Positions 1 to 9,721 of a DNA stretch of 64,000 bases are shown here, piece by piece. The position numbers were made by a program, and so were the translations under genes. Every line of letters starts with the position of its first letter. The first letter of the stretch is position 1. The notes beneath the pieces are model-generated. The model made no database searches, was not told the origin of the DNA, and worked only from the letters and a program-made list of their open reading frames with translations. Origin of the DNA: JAHRVQ01 sp963976815 (GTDB lineage Bacteria > Pseudomonadota > Gammaproteobacteria > Pseudomonadales > Azotimanducaceae); NCBI GenBank assembly GCA_963976815.1, contig CAXBLU010000004.1:248001-312000 (forward strand), written 5' to 3'.

Positions 1-3000
1 ATTTCATCGCTGCCTTCAATTTTCAGCATCTCCATATCGAGACCCTTTCCATCGTTCCCTGAGGCTTCATCAATTTCACGAATCAACTCGTCAATATCAA
101 TTCGCTTGAGGAACCTGGGCAAATAAGTCGTATCGTAGATGCCATCAATAAACTCCTGATCCCGCAGAATGCGCTTGACCAGGCTGATGTTTGTACAGAT
201 ACCGGTAATCTTCACCCGGTCGAGATACGCCAACATTTTTGCAATCGTATCGTTACGATCTTTGCCGTGACAAATAATTTGAATGATCAGACTGTCGTAA
301 AAGGGGGAAATGACCTTGCCTTCTGCAGCCATAGAAATCAGGCGAATATTTTCATCCTCCGGCAACTCACAACCCGTGATAAGTCCAGGAGTTGGATTAA
401 AGGACACCGCACCTTCAGAATTCAAAATTGCCTTTTCAGCGTTAACACGAACCTCCAGCCCGTAACCCGTTTCGCTAGGTTTAAGATCCGCTATCGACTC
501 ACCCGAGGCGATCTCAAATTGTTTTTGCACAATATCAATACCTGTGACCACTTCTGTGACCGGATGCTCCACCTGTAGTCGGGTGTTCATCTCCATAAAA
601 TACACGGCATTGCTGGGCACGTCGTAGATAAACTCAACGGTGCCTGCCCCTATGTAATCAACGGCGTCTGCAATTTTTTCCGCATACTGGCATACCTGGT
701 CCCGCAGATCCTGCGGCAACATGGTTGAGCCGGATTCTTCCAACAGTTTTTGATTATTTCTCTGTACGCTGCAGTCACGAATACCCAGTACCCGGGTGTT
801 ACCGTGGGTATCTCTCAAAATTTGAGCTTCTATGTGACGCAGGGATGTCACAAACTTTTCTATATACACATCACCGTTGCCAAAGGCAGCCTTGGCTTCC
901 GTTGTCACCCGCTGGAACAGGCTATGCATTTGTTCAGGTCGCTCCACAACCTGGATGCCTTTACCGCCGCCGCCATGAACTGCCTTCAACAGAATGGGAT
1001 AAACCACTTTTTCCGCAATCTCGGTCGCCTGGGCTGCGGTATTCACAATACCGTGACTTCCTGGAACAACGGGGACATCAATGCTCATGGTGGTATTGAT
1101 AGCGTTAGACTTATTACCCATGGTTTCCATACTGGCAACTCGAGGGCCAATAAAGTTGATCCCACGCTGACGCACGATACGGGCGAAATTAGGATCTTCG
1201 GATAAAAAGCCAATCCCTGGGTGCAAAGAGTCTACGCCTTCAATATCCGCAATGTTCAATACACTTAACGCATTTAAGTAACTCTCATCGGAAGTATTAC
1301 CGCCAATACACACCAGGGCATGTTTACTATCTGACCGAACAAGGTCCGCTGGGACAGAATCCATATCCGGATCCGATTGGACTAAAACTACTTCATGGCC
1401 AAATTCAATCGCCTTGCTCACCAGCTTCACAGCGGTACAACCACGAGCATGGATAAGCGTTCGCTTCACAGGTCGTATCAACTCAGCTTCGGAGGCTTCT
1501 CTGGTTTCGACAATCGGCTCAGCAGCAGTCAAAATTCCGGACATAATTCGATCAACAACCTCATCGACCTGCTCAGTAGGCATGGGCAAGCCAGGATCTA
1601 CTTCACGCAATTCGGCGTCCAACTGATCTGCAAAGGGGTGAACCACCAGGCCATTCATGGAGCCAGGCTTCACAGAAAGGTAATTACTTAGTAGACAGGT
1701 AAAGGGCAGATTAGATTCAACAACGGTCTGGCCGGCAAAGGGCATACTGGTGCCAGAGAAGTAATAGGACTGGGCCAGCGGGTGGGTGACAAAACTTGCC
1801 TGGGCGCCACCTGTACAGTCGCCATAACCAAACATGATAATCGGCAAATCATTGTCGCGCACAAAGCGGGTAATACGGTCATTAATAACCGCCATGGTAA
1901 ACAGCGCCGCGGCGCCTTCTTTGGTCTGCATGCCACCGGATGACACAAAACACACGATAGGTAGTCGTTGTTTTGCACACTCTACTAACAGTTTACAAAA
2001 CCGAACGCAGTCGGAGTTATCAATACTGCCAGCCTGGAATGCGACGTTAGAGAAGACTAGTCCTGCCCGGTAACAACCTTTACCCGTTTTAAAGTCACCA
2101 ATTCCGGTAATCAAACCATGGGGACGAATTTTGTTTTTTAGAGCAGATTCAATTGACGGCCGAAATGTTGGAAAGGCAACGGGATTGGCCGACATTAATG
2201 TCCCATTTAACTCCTCAAAATTTTCAACATAACGATCAATTAGAGAATCAGCCGTTGTGCGCTTGCTACGCTTTTCCCGGGTCAGGACCTCATGGAACAG
2301 CAAATCGCGATAGGCAATTGTCAGACGATTCCAAAAATCTTTCCTACGCCCAATACGTACCGGCTCAACCTTGCCTTCGTAGCGCTTGGTTCCGAGGGTT
2401 GCGCCATAATATTCAGGAAGTAGTTTTTCGAAGAAAAAACTGATCACAACAAATAACGTATCTGACTTATCTCTGTGAACAACTCGAATCCACTCTTCAA
2501 CTGACTTCAGGAATGCGGCACTTTTTCCGCTGTTGGCGAGTTCATCAATCCAGGCTGCAAAACGATCTTTTAAGTCTTCTTTGCTAATACCGTCAAAGGA
2601 CTGCTGGGCAAGAACATTATCAATAGACCTGTCCAATAACTGAGCAATAAACTCCATTGAAAGTGTTCTGGATTCATGGGCCTGTTTTGCCACGGAGACT
2701 AGATCCGTGATCAAACTGTCATAGACAAAACCAAAGGTGATGAGGTTCTGACACTCCTGCACAAAATCGTCACGAACATCCTCGTCCAAAATGACGTCAA
2801 GGATTGTACGATCTTGATCAGATACTTTCCGAATCTCGTCAGTCTTCCGTTCTACAAATCCCCACAGAGTATCTTCGAGTAGCCGTCGATTCAGTGGCAC
2901 GGAGGGCTCAGTGACATCCGCTCTGCTGGCAACCAACTGAGTAGAGAACTCCGACAATGTCGCATCCTGCAAGCGTCCACTTTCAAAAAGATCCACGGAT

Positions 3001-4616
3001 TCAACAATCAAATTGAGTTCGGCCACTAACGCCAAGGACAAAAAGTTTTCTGACTTTTCTTCGATCAACTCCGCACCAAAAAGCTTGCGACCTTCATGGG
3101 TGAAGCGAGATTTCAAATGAGCGACAAACTCATCATCGGAATCAGCCATCCTTTTCAGGAGGGTTTTTACATTTTTAATATCCGCAGCCTGCAACAAATA
3201 GCCATTTGTATCTGGATCTGCAATAAAATCGATCAACGCATTCAGATTATCCCGGGCACCGGCTTTCCATCGATTGTAAAGATGTAAACCTGAAACAAGA
3301 CAAAGCTCGCGCTTTGCGTTTTCATAATTCTTCGTCGGCTCACCAAAGATCAACTGGGCAATTCGGCCCCGGGCATCACCCACTACCGCCTTTTTGTCGA
3401 CATAGTTTTTCCATGCCTTGTTAATGGTGTCTTCGTACAGCACCTTATCTGGATCCAACAACCAGGATAAAAATGCTGATCTGCGCTCACGGTTCACCCG
3501 CTGCTGAAGTTCGCCTGCAGGTAATTCAGAACTAGCAAGACGGCCATATTGAGTCGTAGTGGTGCTCTTTATACGTCGGCGCAGACCGAGATATCGCAGG
3601 TACCGGTACGCCACACCAAAAATGTTAGGGTACTCTGTTGGAGAAGTGCGAAGTTTTAATGTGGAACTGGTGTGAACCGCCGACAATGTTTCGGAGGGGT
3701 TAAAGTACCGATCAAGATTACGGGTGTAATGCTCAAGTATCTCGGGATGCTCGTTGACAAAATCCCGGGTGCTCTTCTCTATTGTTAGAATCCCCGAAAC
3801 AATTGCATTACGAAGGTTGTGGATCTTGTCTTCTTCGCCGGGATCATAATCAATAATCCCGTCAATATTGCCCTGCTTGTATAACTCAAAAGAAGAGACC
3901 CCAACGGATTTTGCGCATTCTTGCCAGGACAGGTTGTACTTTCTCACCAGGCTCGCCAGTCCTTTCGGGTGAATCGTGTTAAACACGCCAGTCCTCAGGG
4001 ATAGGAGCAAATTTGCAGCAGCAAGGGGTATGGCGCCACCTGAATAACCCTGCCCAATCACGATACCCATCGTGGGCACATCAACATTGCATAGCTCAGC
4101 AATCAATCTCGATATTGAATGGGCCTGATTGTTGGCATTCGCCAACTCATCGGCATCTGCTCCCGGAGTATCCATTAAACAAACAATTGGAATCGACCGG
4201 ATCGCAAAGTCGCTTGCCATCTTCGACGCCATTTCATGATGCTCCGGACCCCAGACACCGGCTGAAAAGGCGCGATTCTGAGTAATAAAGCCAACCCTTC
4301 TTGGCACACCATCAAACAGCATCTCAGTTTCAGCGGCATAAAATGAGCCGTGTGAAACCTCACTAAATATTTTTAGATCCAACGAGGCGATAATGTCGCG
4401 CGAACCTGGCCGGGACGCTTCTTCGCCAGGTGACACGGTTGCCGCAATGTAGGCATCCACGTCCATGCTACGAAGCTTTTCAAGATTCTTTTCGATTTGC
4501 TGGGACGACATAAGTCCCTTGATGAGGTTTGCAGTTTCGCGACGGGGAAACAAAGAAAAGTCCTGCGCGAGATTTTCTGCAATAAGGTAGAGCTGGTCGA
4601 CTGTGGATTGCACCAT
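1..4616 (-). CDS. Fused acyl-CoA carboxylase: carboxyltransferase alpha-like, beta-like and biotin carboxylase (C-terminus off window)
   Basis: The frame is open from an ATG at 4616 to the left edge, giving at least 1538 residues. Residues about 60-300 resemble AccA: an acyl-CoA site of the form DTPGADADE near residue 150 and GQGYSGGAIPL near 187. Residues about 300-830 are mostly helical and charged, with no family I recognise. Residues about 840-1000 resemble AccD, with SSGGMQTKEG near 895 and GYGDCTGGAQ near 933. From about 1045 a biotin carboxylase begins, with an ATP-grasp glycine loop (HGGGGKGIQV, about 1213) and the catalytic EMNTRLQVEHPVTE stretch (about 1345). The biotinyl domain would lie beyond the window. 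It should carboxylate an acyl-CoA using bicarbonate and ATP; the substrate (acetyl-, propionyl- or longer) cannot be read from sequence. The alpha-beta-BC order differs from eukaryotic ACC (BC-BCCP-CT). The start is the first in-frame ATG; its Shine-Dalgarno is weak. Confidence 0.85.
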   Translation of the reverse strand, partial: MVQSTVDQLYLIAENLAQDFSLFPRRETANLIKGLMSSQQIEKNLEKLRSMDVDAYIAATVSPGEEASRPGSRDIIASLDLKIFSEVSHGSFYAAETEMLFDGVPRRVGFITQNRAFSAGVWGPEHHEMASKMASDFAIRSIPIVCLMDTPGADADELANANNQAHSISRLIAELCNVDVPTMGIVIGQGYSGGAIPLAAANLLLSLRTGVFNTIHPKGLASLVRKYNLSWQECAKSVGVSSFELYKQGNIDGIIDYDPGEEDKIHNLRNAIVSGILTIEKSTRDFVNEHPEILEHYTRNLDRYFNPSETLSAVHTSSTLKLRTSPTEYPNIFGVAYRYLRYLGLRRRIKSTTTTQYGRLASSELPAGELQQRVNRERRSAFLSWLLDPDKVLYEDTINKAWKNYVDKKAVVGDARGRIAQLIFGEPTKNYENAKRELCLVSGLHLYNRWKAGARDNLNALIDFIADPDTNGYLLQAADIKNVKTLLKRMADSDDEFVAHLKSRFTHEGRKLFGAELIEEKSENFLSLALVAELNLIVESVDLFESGRLQDATLSEFSTQLVASRADVTEPSVPLNRRLLEDTLWGFVERKTDEIRKVSDQDRTILDVILDEDVRDDFVQECQNLITFGFVYDSLITDLVSVAKQAHESRTLSMEFIAQLLDRSIDNVLAQQSFDGISKEDLKDRFAAWIDELANSGKSAAFLKSVEEWIRVVHRDKSDTLFVVISFFFEKLLPEYYGATLGTKRYEGKVEPVRIGRRKDFWNRLTIAYRDLLFHEVLTREKRSKRTTADSLIDRYVENFEELNGTLMSANPVAFPTFRPSIESALKNKIRPHGLITGIGDFKTGKGCYRAGLVFSNVAFQAGSIDNSDCVRFCKLLVECAKQRLPIVCFVSSGGMQTKEGAAALFTMAVINDRITRFVRDNDLPIIMFGYGDCTGGAQASFVTHPLAQSYYFSGTSMPFAGQTVVESNLPFTCLLSNYLSVKPGSMNGLVVHPFADQLDAELREVDPGLPMPTEQVDEVVDRIMSGILTAAEPIVETREASEAELIRPVKRTLIHARGCTAVKLVSKAIEFGHEVVLVQSDPDMDSVPADLVRSDSKHALVCIGGNTSDESYLNALSVLNIADIEGVDSLHPGIGFLSEDPNFARIVRQRGINFIGPRVASMETMGNKSNAINTTMSIDVPVVPGSHGIVNTAAQATEIAEKVVYPILLKAVHGGGGKGIQVVERPEQMHSLFQRVTTEAKAAFGNGDVYIEKFVTSLRHIEAQILRDTHGNTRVLGIRDCSVQRNNQKLLEESGSTMLPQDLRDQVCQYAEKIADAVDYIGAGTVEFIYDVPSNAVYFMEMNTRLQVEHPVTEVVTGIDIVQKQFEIASGESIADLKPSETGYGLEVRVNAEKAILNSEGAVSFNPTPGLITGCELPEDENIRLISMAAEGKVISPFYDSLIIQIICHGKDRNDTIAKMLAYLDRVKITGICTNISLVKRILRDQEFIDGIYDTTYLPRFLKRIDIDELIREIDEASGNDGKGLDMEMLKIEGSDE

Positions 4617-4833
4617 AATTTAAGCTAATTCCAGTTTCTTATATGGGTTTTCGACAGACTGGTGTCAGCGCCTGCTTGTTCGCCCTGATTGTTCTTAATA
4701 GATGGCGACGGACTCAATATTGGACCTCAAGTCTTGCGCCAGGTTCATCCTGTGAACTCTAACGCATTGCCATAGTGCATGCAATGAAGGCGCCTCAATT
4801 AAGCGCCCTAAGCATTTGTTTTTAAACGACCTT

Positions 4834-6357
4834 TTAGGCTTCGACTAAAGGCAGCTTACCAATCTTCGAGCGCCACAATTTTGGCCCCGAGGTGTGAACT
4901 GCGTCGCCGGTCGTATCAACGGCAACCGTCACTGGCATATCTTCTACCTCAAACTCATGGACAGCTTCCATACCGAGCTCCGGAAAGGCGACAACCCGGG
5001 ATTTACGAATTGCCTTGGAAACGAGAAATGCCGAACCGCCGACCGCCATAAGATAGACCGCTTTGTGTTTCTTAATCGACTCAATTGCAATTGGGCCCCG
5101 CTCCGCTTTGCCAATCATGCCCAGCAAACCCGTCTTGGCGAGCATCATTTCTGTAAAACCGTCCATGCGGGTTGCCGTGGTGGGTCCCGCAGGACCGACC
5201 ACTTCTTCCCGAACTGGATCAACGGGACCAACGTAATAGATAAATCGACCATTAAAATCGAGTCCATCCGGTAGGCTTTCACCGGCCTCAAAAAGATCTC
5301 GAATGCGTTTGTGGGCGGCGTCGCGACCCGTCAGCATTTTGCCGGATAAAAGCAGGGTTTCACCGGGATTCCAGGTTGCCATTTCCTCCGGAGTGACGGT
5401 ATCCAGATTTACCCGTCGGGAGTTAGGACCCGCTTCCCATGTAATCTTTGGCCAGTCTTCAAGCTTAGGCACAGGCAGCTCAGCTTCGCCGGTGCCGTCC
5501 AATGTAAAGTGCACGTGGCGTGTCGCCGCGCAGTTTGGAATCATCGCCACGGGCAAATTGGCTGCATGGGTTGGGAAATCCATAATTTTGACGTCCAATA
5601 CCGTGGTTAGACCGCCAAGACCCTGGGCACCAATACCTAGCTGATTCACTTTCTCAAACAGTTCAAGCCGCAGTTCTTCTACCCGATTGGATGGGCCGCG
5701 GGCCTGAAGTTCGTGGATATCAATCGGATCCATCAAGGATCGTTTGGCTAACAATGTTGCCTTCTCGGCTGTACCACCGATACCGAGCCCCAGCATACCC
5801 GGCGGACACCAGCCAGCACCCATAGTGGGTACGGTTTTGAGGACCCAATCCACAATACTGTCAGCAGGATTTAACATGACCAGCTTGGACTTGGCTTCTG
5901 AGCCACCGCCTTTTGCGGCAACATGGATATCAACCACATTACCCGGAACCAGTTCTGTATGGATTACCGCTGGAGTATTGTCTTTGGTGTTGATTCTCTT
6001 CCCCGCAGGGTCGGACAGGACCGATGCCCGGAGCACGTTATCGGGCAGCAGGTACGCCCGTCTCACACCTTCATTGATCATGTCTTCAAGGGATTGGTCG
6101 GTCTCGAACCGAACATCCATACCAACTGAAATAAACACATTCACAATGCCCGTATCCTGGCAGATCGGGCGTTTCCCCTCTGCGCACATCCGTGAATTAA
6201 TCAGAATTTGAGCCATTGCGTCTTTTGCCGCACTGGATTCTTCTCGCTCATAGGCCCCGTTGACGGCCTGGATAAAATCCTTCGGGTGATAATAGGAAAT
6301 ATACTGTAGAGCGTCCTGAATACTCTGGATCAAATCTTCTTTTTTGATAACGGTCAT
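4834..6357 (-). CDS. fumA: Class I fumarate hydratase (4Fe-4S)
   Basis: This 507-residue protein interconverts fumarate and malate in the TCA cycle. It is the oxygen-sensitive iron-sulfur class I enzyme, unrelated to FumC. The N-terminal alpha domain covers about residues 1-290 and the C-terminal beta domain about 310-500. Three cysteines fit the cluster ligands: C66 in RPICQDTG, C184 in GWCPPGMLG and C276 in IPNCAATRHVHF. Their spacing (118 and 92) closely follows that known for Escherichia coli FumA (105, 224, 318). The length matches pseudomonad single-chain class I fumarases. The gene stands alone: 217 bp separate it from the carboxylase and about 260 bp from the maoC gene, all on the minus strand. 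No clear terminator was found; a weak GGCGC/GCGCC inverted repeat downstream lacks a T-run. Confidence 0.95.
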   Translation of the reverse strand: MTVIKKEDLIQSIQDALQYISYYHPKDFIQAVNGAYEREESSAAKDAMAQILINSRMCAEGKRPICQDTGIVNVFISVGMDVRFETDQSLEDMINEGVRRAYLLPDNVLRASVLSDPAGKRINTKDNTPAVIHTELVPGNVVDIHVAAKGGGSEAKSKLVMLNPADSIVDWVLKTVPTMGAGWCPPGMLGLGIGGTAEKATLLAKRSLMDPIDIHELQARGPSNRVEELRLELFEKVNQLGIGAQGLGGLTTVLDVKIMDFPTHAANLPVAMIPNCAATRHVHFTLDGTGEAELPVPKLEDWPKITWEAGPNSRRVNLDTVTPEEMATWNPGETLLLSGKMLTGRDAAHKRIRDLFEAGESLPDGLDFNGRFIYYVGPVDPVREEVVGPAGPTTATRMDGFTEMMLAKTGLLGMIGKAERGPIAIESIKKHKAVYLMAVGGSAFLVSKAIRKSRVVAFPELGMEAVHEFEVEDMPVTVAVDTTGDAVHTSGPKLWRSKIGKLPLVEA

Positions 6358-6616
6358 AGGGCTTCCAGTTGCTAGCTAAAGTCTGAATGTAACAATTTCT
6401 GCATTCTACCAATCCTATTAACCATAGACGTTACTTTTTAGGAAAACATTCGTCGCCAAGCGCACACTTAACTTCAAGCCTCTGGTGCTGCTTTACCTGC
6501 AACTGTTTTACCTCAACTCGAGCGCGTTCAAGGCTATTCTGGCGGGACATAGGCGGTAGCTGCCCGGGGTACCGAGGCGGAAGGACCCAACCCCGATACA
6601 GGCAGTAGGGGGATGG

Positions 6617-7099
6617 CTAGCCGTACATCAACCGGGATAGGGTCTCAGCGACACAAACGGGCTTATCAGACCCTTCCAATTCAATGGTCACTTCTCGCTT
6701 TACTTGAATGGTATTGGTGCCCTTCAGTTCCGCTGAAATCAATCGATGTCTCGCCCGAAGTTTAGAGTCAACGGGAACTGGGGCTGGAAAGCGAACTTTA
6801 TCCAGGCCGTAGTTAACACCCATATAGACACCTTCCAGGGCTTCTGGCTTCTTCGCCGGCACACTACCGCCAAGATGCACAACAAGAGACAGGGTCAAGA
6901 ATCCATGGGCAATTGTGACTTTATAGGGAGAGAGTTCCGCGGCTTTTTTCGGGTCAATATGGATAAATTGATGATCCATAGTGGCATCCGCAAAGAGGTT
7001 GATCCGTTCTTGATCAACCACAAACCACTCTCCAACACCCTCTTCTTCCCCCGCGTAGGAGTTGAAAATCGCCAATGCAGCTTCTGCTTTTGATGACAT
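6617..7099 (-). CDS. MaoC-like (R)-specific enoyl-CoA hydratase
   Basis: This 160-residue hot-dog-fold protein has the MaoC/PhaJ hydratase signature FADATMDHQFIHIDP near residues 35-50, containing the Asp/His catalytic pair of R-hydratases, then AHGFLTLSL. The family hydrates trans-2-enoyl-CoA to (R)-3-hydroxyacyl-CoA, linking beta-oxidation with polyhydroxyalkanoate or fatty acid synthesis. The frame is open for 24 further codons upstream, but the ATG at 7099 is preferred: it follows AAGGA with 8 nt spacing and gives the normal N-terminus. It is divergent from the acyl desaturase; the 128 bp between them should hold both promoters. The exact physiological substrate is inference. Confidence 0.88.
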   Translation of the reverse strand: MSSKAEAALAIFNSYAGEEEGVGEWFVVDQERINLFADATMDHQFIHIDPKKAAELSPYKVTIAHGFLTLSLVVHLGGSVPAKKPEALEGVYMGVNYGLDKVRFPAPVPVDSKLRARHRLISAELKGTNTIQVKREVTIELEGSDKPVCVAETLSRLMYG

Positions 7100-7227
7100 C
7101 TCTTGCGTCCTTGTTAATATATTTGAGGCCGCAGAATAACATAAGCACATAACGGTGTTTGCTTTCAGCACGGCCCTCTCATAGGATTCGCCAATAGATC
7201 TTAATCACCCACTGAATCTGGATCGCC

Positions 7228-8367
7228 ATGATGAAGAACTCAACCGACAATGCGCCGCAAATCCGCTGGGATGTGTGTGCTGTTCTGTTCGGCACACTAC
7301 TCGTCGCGGTAGTCGCTGTCCCATGGTACGGCTTAACACATGGCTACAACGCCTGGCTCTGGGTGGGTTTTAGTGTATTTTTGGCATGGAATGGCCTTTC
7401 TATTACCGCTGGCTACCATCGCCTCTGGTCCCATAAGTCCTACGACGCCCATTTTCTGGTCCGGCTTATGTTTGCCCTTGGCGGTGCACTCTCGATTCAA
7501 AATTCTATTCGGGTATGGACCTCAAATCACCGAACCCACCACCGACATACCGATGATGAAGCGCTAGACCCCTATTCTGCCCGACGGGGCCTGTGGTATT
7601 CCCACATTGGCTGGATGCTAAGGGATCATCCGGCAGCCCAAACTGACTTTGCAAATATTCGAGATCTCGATAAGGACCCAATTGTGGTCTGGCAGGATAA
7701 ATACTATTTGGTACTCGTCCTCTTGATGAACGTGGCGGTCCCACTTTATCTCGGCGCACTTGCGGGGGATGCCATTGGCGGCCTGTTGTTGATCGGTTTT
7801 CTGCGGGTTGTTGTGTGCCATCACACCACTTTCTTCATTAACTCCCTGGCACATTTTTGGGGGCGGCAGCCTTACTCCGATAGAAACTCCGCCAAGGACA
7901 ATGCGCTGATTGCGCTGCTGACCTACGGCGAGGGTTATCACAACTACCACCATACTTTTCAGTGGGATTATCGAAACGGCATTCGCTGGTATCATTTTGA
8001 TCCATCGAAGTGGTTAATTGCAGCACTAGAGAAGTGCCGCCTTGCGTCAAACTTAAAAGTTGCTGCACCGGAGTTGATTGAGAAAAGTCTGGCGGCGATG
8101 CAATTAAAGAACGCCACCGAAAAACTTCGTCGTTTTAATACTATTAATACCGAGAAGTGGCTTGCCCTGCTCGATGATGAATACGAACAACTGGTGAGCA
8201 AAATTAATGAATGGTCCCATCTCCGCCAGCATTGGATGGACCTCAAACGAGCCGACCTTCGGCGCCGCTGGGACGAAACCGAACTTGCAAACAAATTACA
8301 TGAACTAGAAACCGAACTGGACATCCAGCGCCAACAGTGGCGAATGCTTACTCAGCAATTCGCTTGA
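7228..8367 (+). CDS. Membrane acyl-CoA/acyl-lipid delta-9-type fatty acid desaturase
   Basis: This is a 379-residue integral membrane di-iron desaturase. The three histidine boxes are clear: HRLWSH at 64-69, HRTHHRH at 101-107 and HNYHH near 238-242. Hydrophobic pairs lie at about 18-60 and 160-195. The family introduces a cis double bond, usually at C9, into saturated acyl chains, using O2 and an electron donor. Residues about 270-379 form a charged, heptad-rich tail likely to be coiled coil, longer than in minimal bacterial desaturases. The last seven codons (MLTQQFA) and the stop are repeated immediately downstream. The start could be ATG 7228 or the adjacent ATG 7231. The next gene, a thiolase, begins 111 bp later on the same strand. 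Confidence 0.92.
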   Translation: MMKNSTDNAPQIRWDVCAVLFGTLLVAVVAVPWYGLTHGYNAWLWVGFSVFLAWNGLSITAGYHRLWSHKSYDAHFLVRLMFALGGALSIQNSIRVWTSNHRTHHRHTDDEALDPYSARRGLWYSHIGWMLRDHPAAQTDFANIRDLDKDPIVVWQDKYYLVLVLLMNVAVPLYLGALAGDAIGGLLLIGFLRVVVCHHTTFFINSLAHFWGRQPYSDRNSAKDNALIALLTYGEGYHNYHHTFQWDYRNGIRWYHFDPSKWLIAALEKCRLASNLKVAAPELIEKSLAAMQLKNATEKLRRFNTINTEKWLALLDDEYEQLVSKINEWSHLRQHWMDLKRADLRRRWDETELANKLHELETELDIQRQQWRMLTQQFA

Positions 8368-8439
8368 ATGCTTACTCAGCAATTCGCTTGAACACAGACT
8401 TTGCAGTGTTCCTGAATGCTGACTCAGCAATTCGCCTAA
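8344..8439 (+). repeat. Four 24-bp tandem units at the desaturase 3' end
   Basis: Unit 1 (8344-8367) is the last eight codons of the desaturase including its stop. Unit 2 (8368-8391) is an identical copy. Unit 3 (8392-8415) is diverged (about 13 of 24 bases match) but still ends in TGA. Unit 4 (8416-8439) differs from unit 1 only at synonymous positions (CTT to CTG, GCT to GCC, TGA to TAA), so it again reads MLTQQFA-stop in the same frame. All four keep one reading frame, and each ends in a stop codon. Confidence 0.85.
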
Positions 8440-8478
8440 GGCACTAAATAGAACAGTTCTCAAAAACGGAACCACACC

Positions 8479-9657
8479 ATGAACGACGTATATATTGCCA
8501 GCGGCGCCCGCACTCCCATGGGCGGCTTTCAAGGTAGCCTTCAATCACTTTCCGCCGTGGATCTCGGGGCGACAGCTATCCGCGACGCCATTGCCCGTAG
8601 CGGACTAAACCCGGCCGAACTTCAAGAGGTCATTATGGGTTGTGTACTACCCTCGGGACTGCGCCAGGGACCGGCCCGACAGGCCGCCATTGATGCGGGT
8701 ATACCCGTCGAGTCCGGCGCTACCACCATTAATAAACTCTGCGGCTCGGGCATGAAAGCGACAATGCTTGCCCACGATCTCATTAAAGCTGGCACTAATA
8801 AATTAATGATTGCCGGCGGTATGGAAAGCATGAGCAATGCACCCTATTTAATGCCAAAGGCCCGCGCTGGGTATCGTATGGGACACACCGAGGTTCAGGA
8901 CAGCATGTTCACCGATGGCCTGGAAGACGCTAAAACCGGTCGATTGATGGGTTCATTTGCCCAGGACATGGCGGACAAATATCAAATGACCCGGGAAGAT
9001 ATGGATGCTTTTGCCATCCAATCCCTGACCCGGGCACAAAAGGCCATTGAAGACGGCGCATTTAACGATGAAACCGTTTCGGTCACTGTAAAAAGTCGTG
9101 CCGGAGAAACCCTGGTCACCTTTGATGAACAGCCCGGGAAAGCAAATCTCGAAAAAATCCCAACCCTACGCCCCGCATTTAAAGAGGACGGGACCGTGAC
9201 CGCAGCAAATTCTAGCTCAATCTCCGATGGAGCTTCTGCCCTGGTACTTGCTAGTGAATCCGCGGTTAAAGACCACAATCTACAGCCAATGGCTAAGATT
9301 CTTGGCCATACCACCAACTCTCGACATCCTTCAGAATTCACCATCGCCCCCGTGGGTGCAATTGAAAAGCTACTCGACAAGGTCGGCTGGACCGTGGCTG
9401 ATGTGGATTTGTTTGAAATCAATGAAGCTTTTGCCATGGTAACGATGGCGGCTATTCGGGATCTTGGTCTCGACCCGGAAAAGGTCAATGTTTTTGGCGG
9501 TGCCTGCGCCCAGGGACACCCGATTGGGTCCACGGGATCGCGTATTATTGTGACACTGATGTACGCCCTCAAAAGACTTGGCAAGAAGCGTGGCGTTGCT
9601 GCCCTTTGTATCGGTGGCGGTGAAGCTACTGCAATTGCAATTGAGCTGGTTGAATAA
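8479..9657 (+). CDS. Acetyl-CoA C-acetyltransferase (thiolase)
   Basis: This 392-residue protein has all thiolase catalytic elements: nucleophile C88 in NKLCGSGMK, H347 in CAQGHPIGSTG and C377 in CIGGGEATA. The length and the short N-terminus (ASGARTPMGGFQG) fit the biosynthetic AtoB/PhaA-type acetoacetyl-CoA thiolases, which condense two acetyl-CoA or cleave acetoacetyl-CoA. A role in degrading longer 3-ketoacyl-CoA cannot be excluded. It lies downstream of the desaturase on the same strand, and a perfect inverted repeat follows the stop. A MaoC hydratase lies nearby but no PHA synthase is in the window, so a polyhydroxyalkanoate role is only a possibility. Confidence 0.93.
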   Translation: MNDVYIASGARTPMGGFQGSLQSLSAVDLGATAIRDAIARSGLNPAELQEVIMGCVLPSGLRQGPARQAAIDAGIPVESGATTINKLCGSGMKATMLAHDLIKAGTNKLMIAGGMESMSNAPYLMPKARAGYRMGHTEVQDSMFTDGLEDAKTGRLMGSFAQDMADKYQMTREDMDAFAIQSLTRAQKAIEDGAFNDETVSVTVKSRAGETLVTFDEQPGKANLEKIPTLRPAFKEDGTVTAANSSSISDGASALVLASESAVKDHNLQPMAKILGHTTNSRHPSEFTIAPVGAIEKLLDKVGWTVADVDLFEINEAFAMVTMAAIRDLGLDPEKVNVFGGACAQGHPIGSTGSRIIVTLMYALKRLGKKRGVAALCIGGGEATAIAIELVE

Positions 9658-9691
9658 CGCCTAAACAAGCGCCTCAGCCACAATACGAGCC

Positions 9692-9721
9692 GCTACGGAG
9701 TCCTTCAGGGGAGTCCGTAGC
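9692..9721 (+). terminator. Hairpin after thiolase, possible terminator
   Basis: A perfect 8-bp inverted repeat (GCTACGGA at 9692-9699, TCCGTAGC at 9714-9721) encloses a 14-nt loop, 35 bp after the thiolase stop. No T-run follows, so intrinsic termination is uncertain; it may act as an RNA-stabilising hairpin. Confidence 0.4.

Noticed and set aside
725..1205. Two overlapping plus-strand open frames at the left end
   Set aside because: They are antisense to the ATP-grasp part of the fused carboxylase.
4780..4830. Possible terminator between fumarase and the carboxylase
   Set aside because: Only a 5-bp GGCGC/GCGCC stem with a 9-10 nt loop, and no T-run on the transcribed strand.
6358..6616. 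Intergenic stretch between fumarase and maoC as a possible small RNA or gene
   Set aside because: No convincing ORF, hairpin with T-run or promoter pair could be made out.
8982..9683. 233-codon open frame on the minus strand
   Set aside because: It is antisense to the clearly identified thiolase, and its sequence shows no family features.
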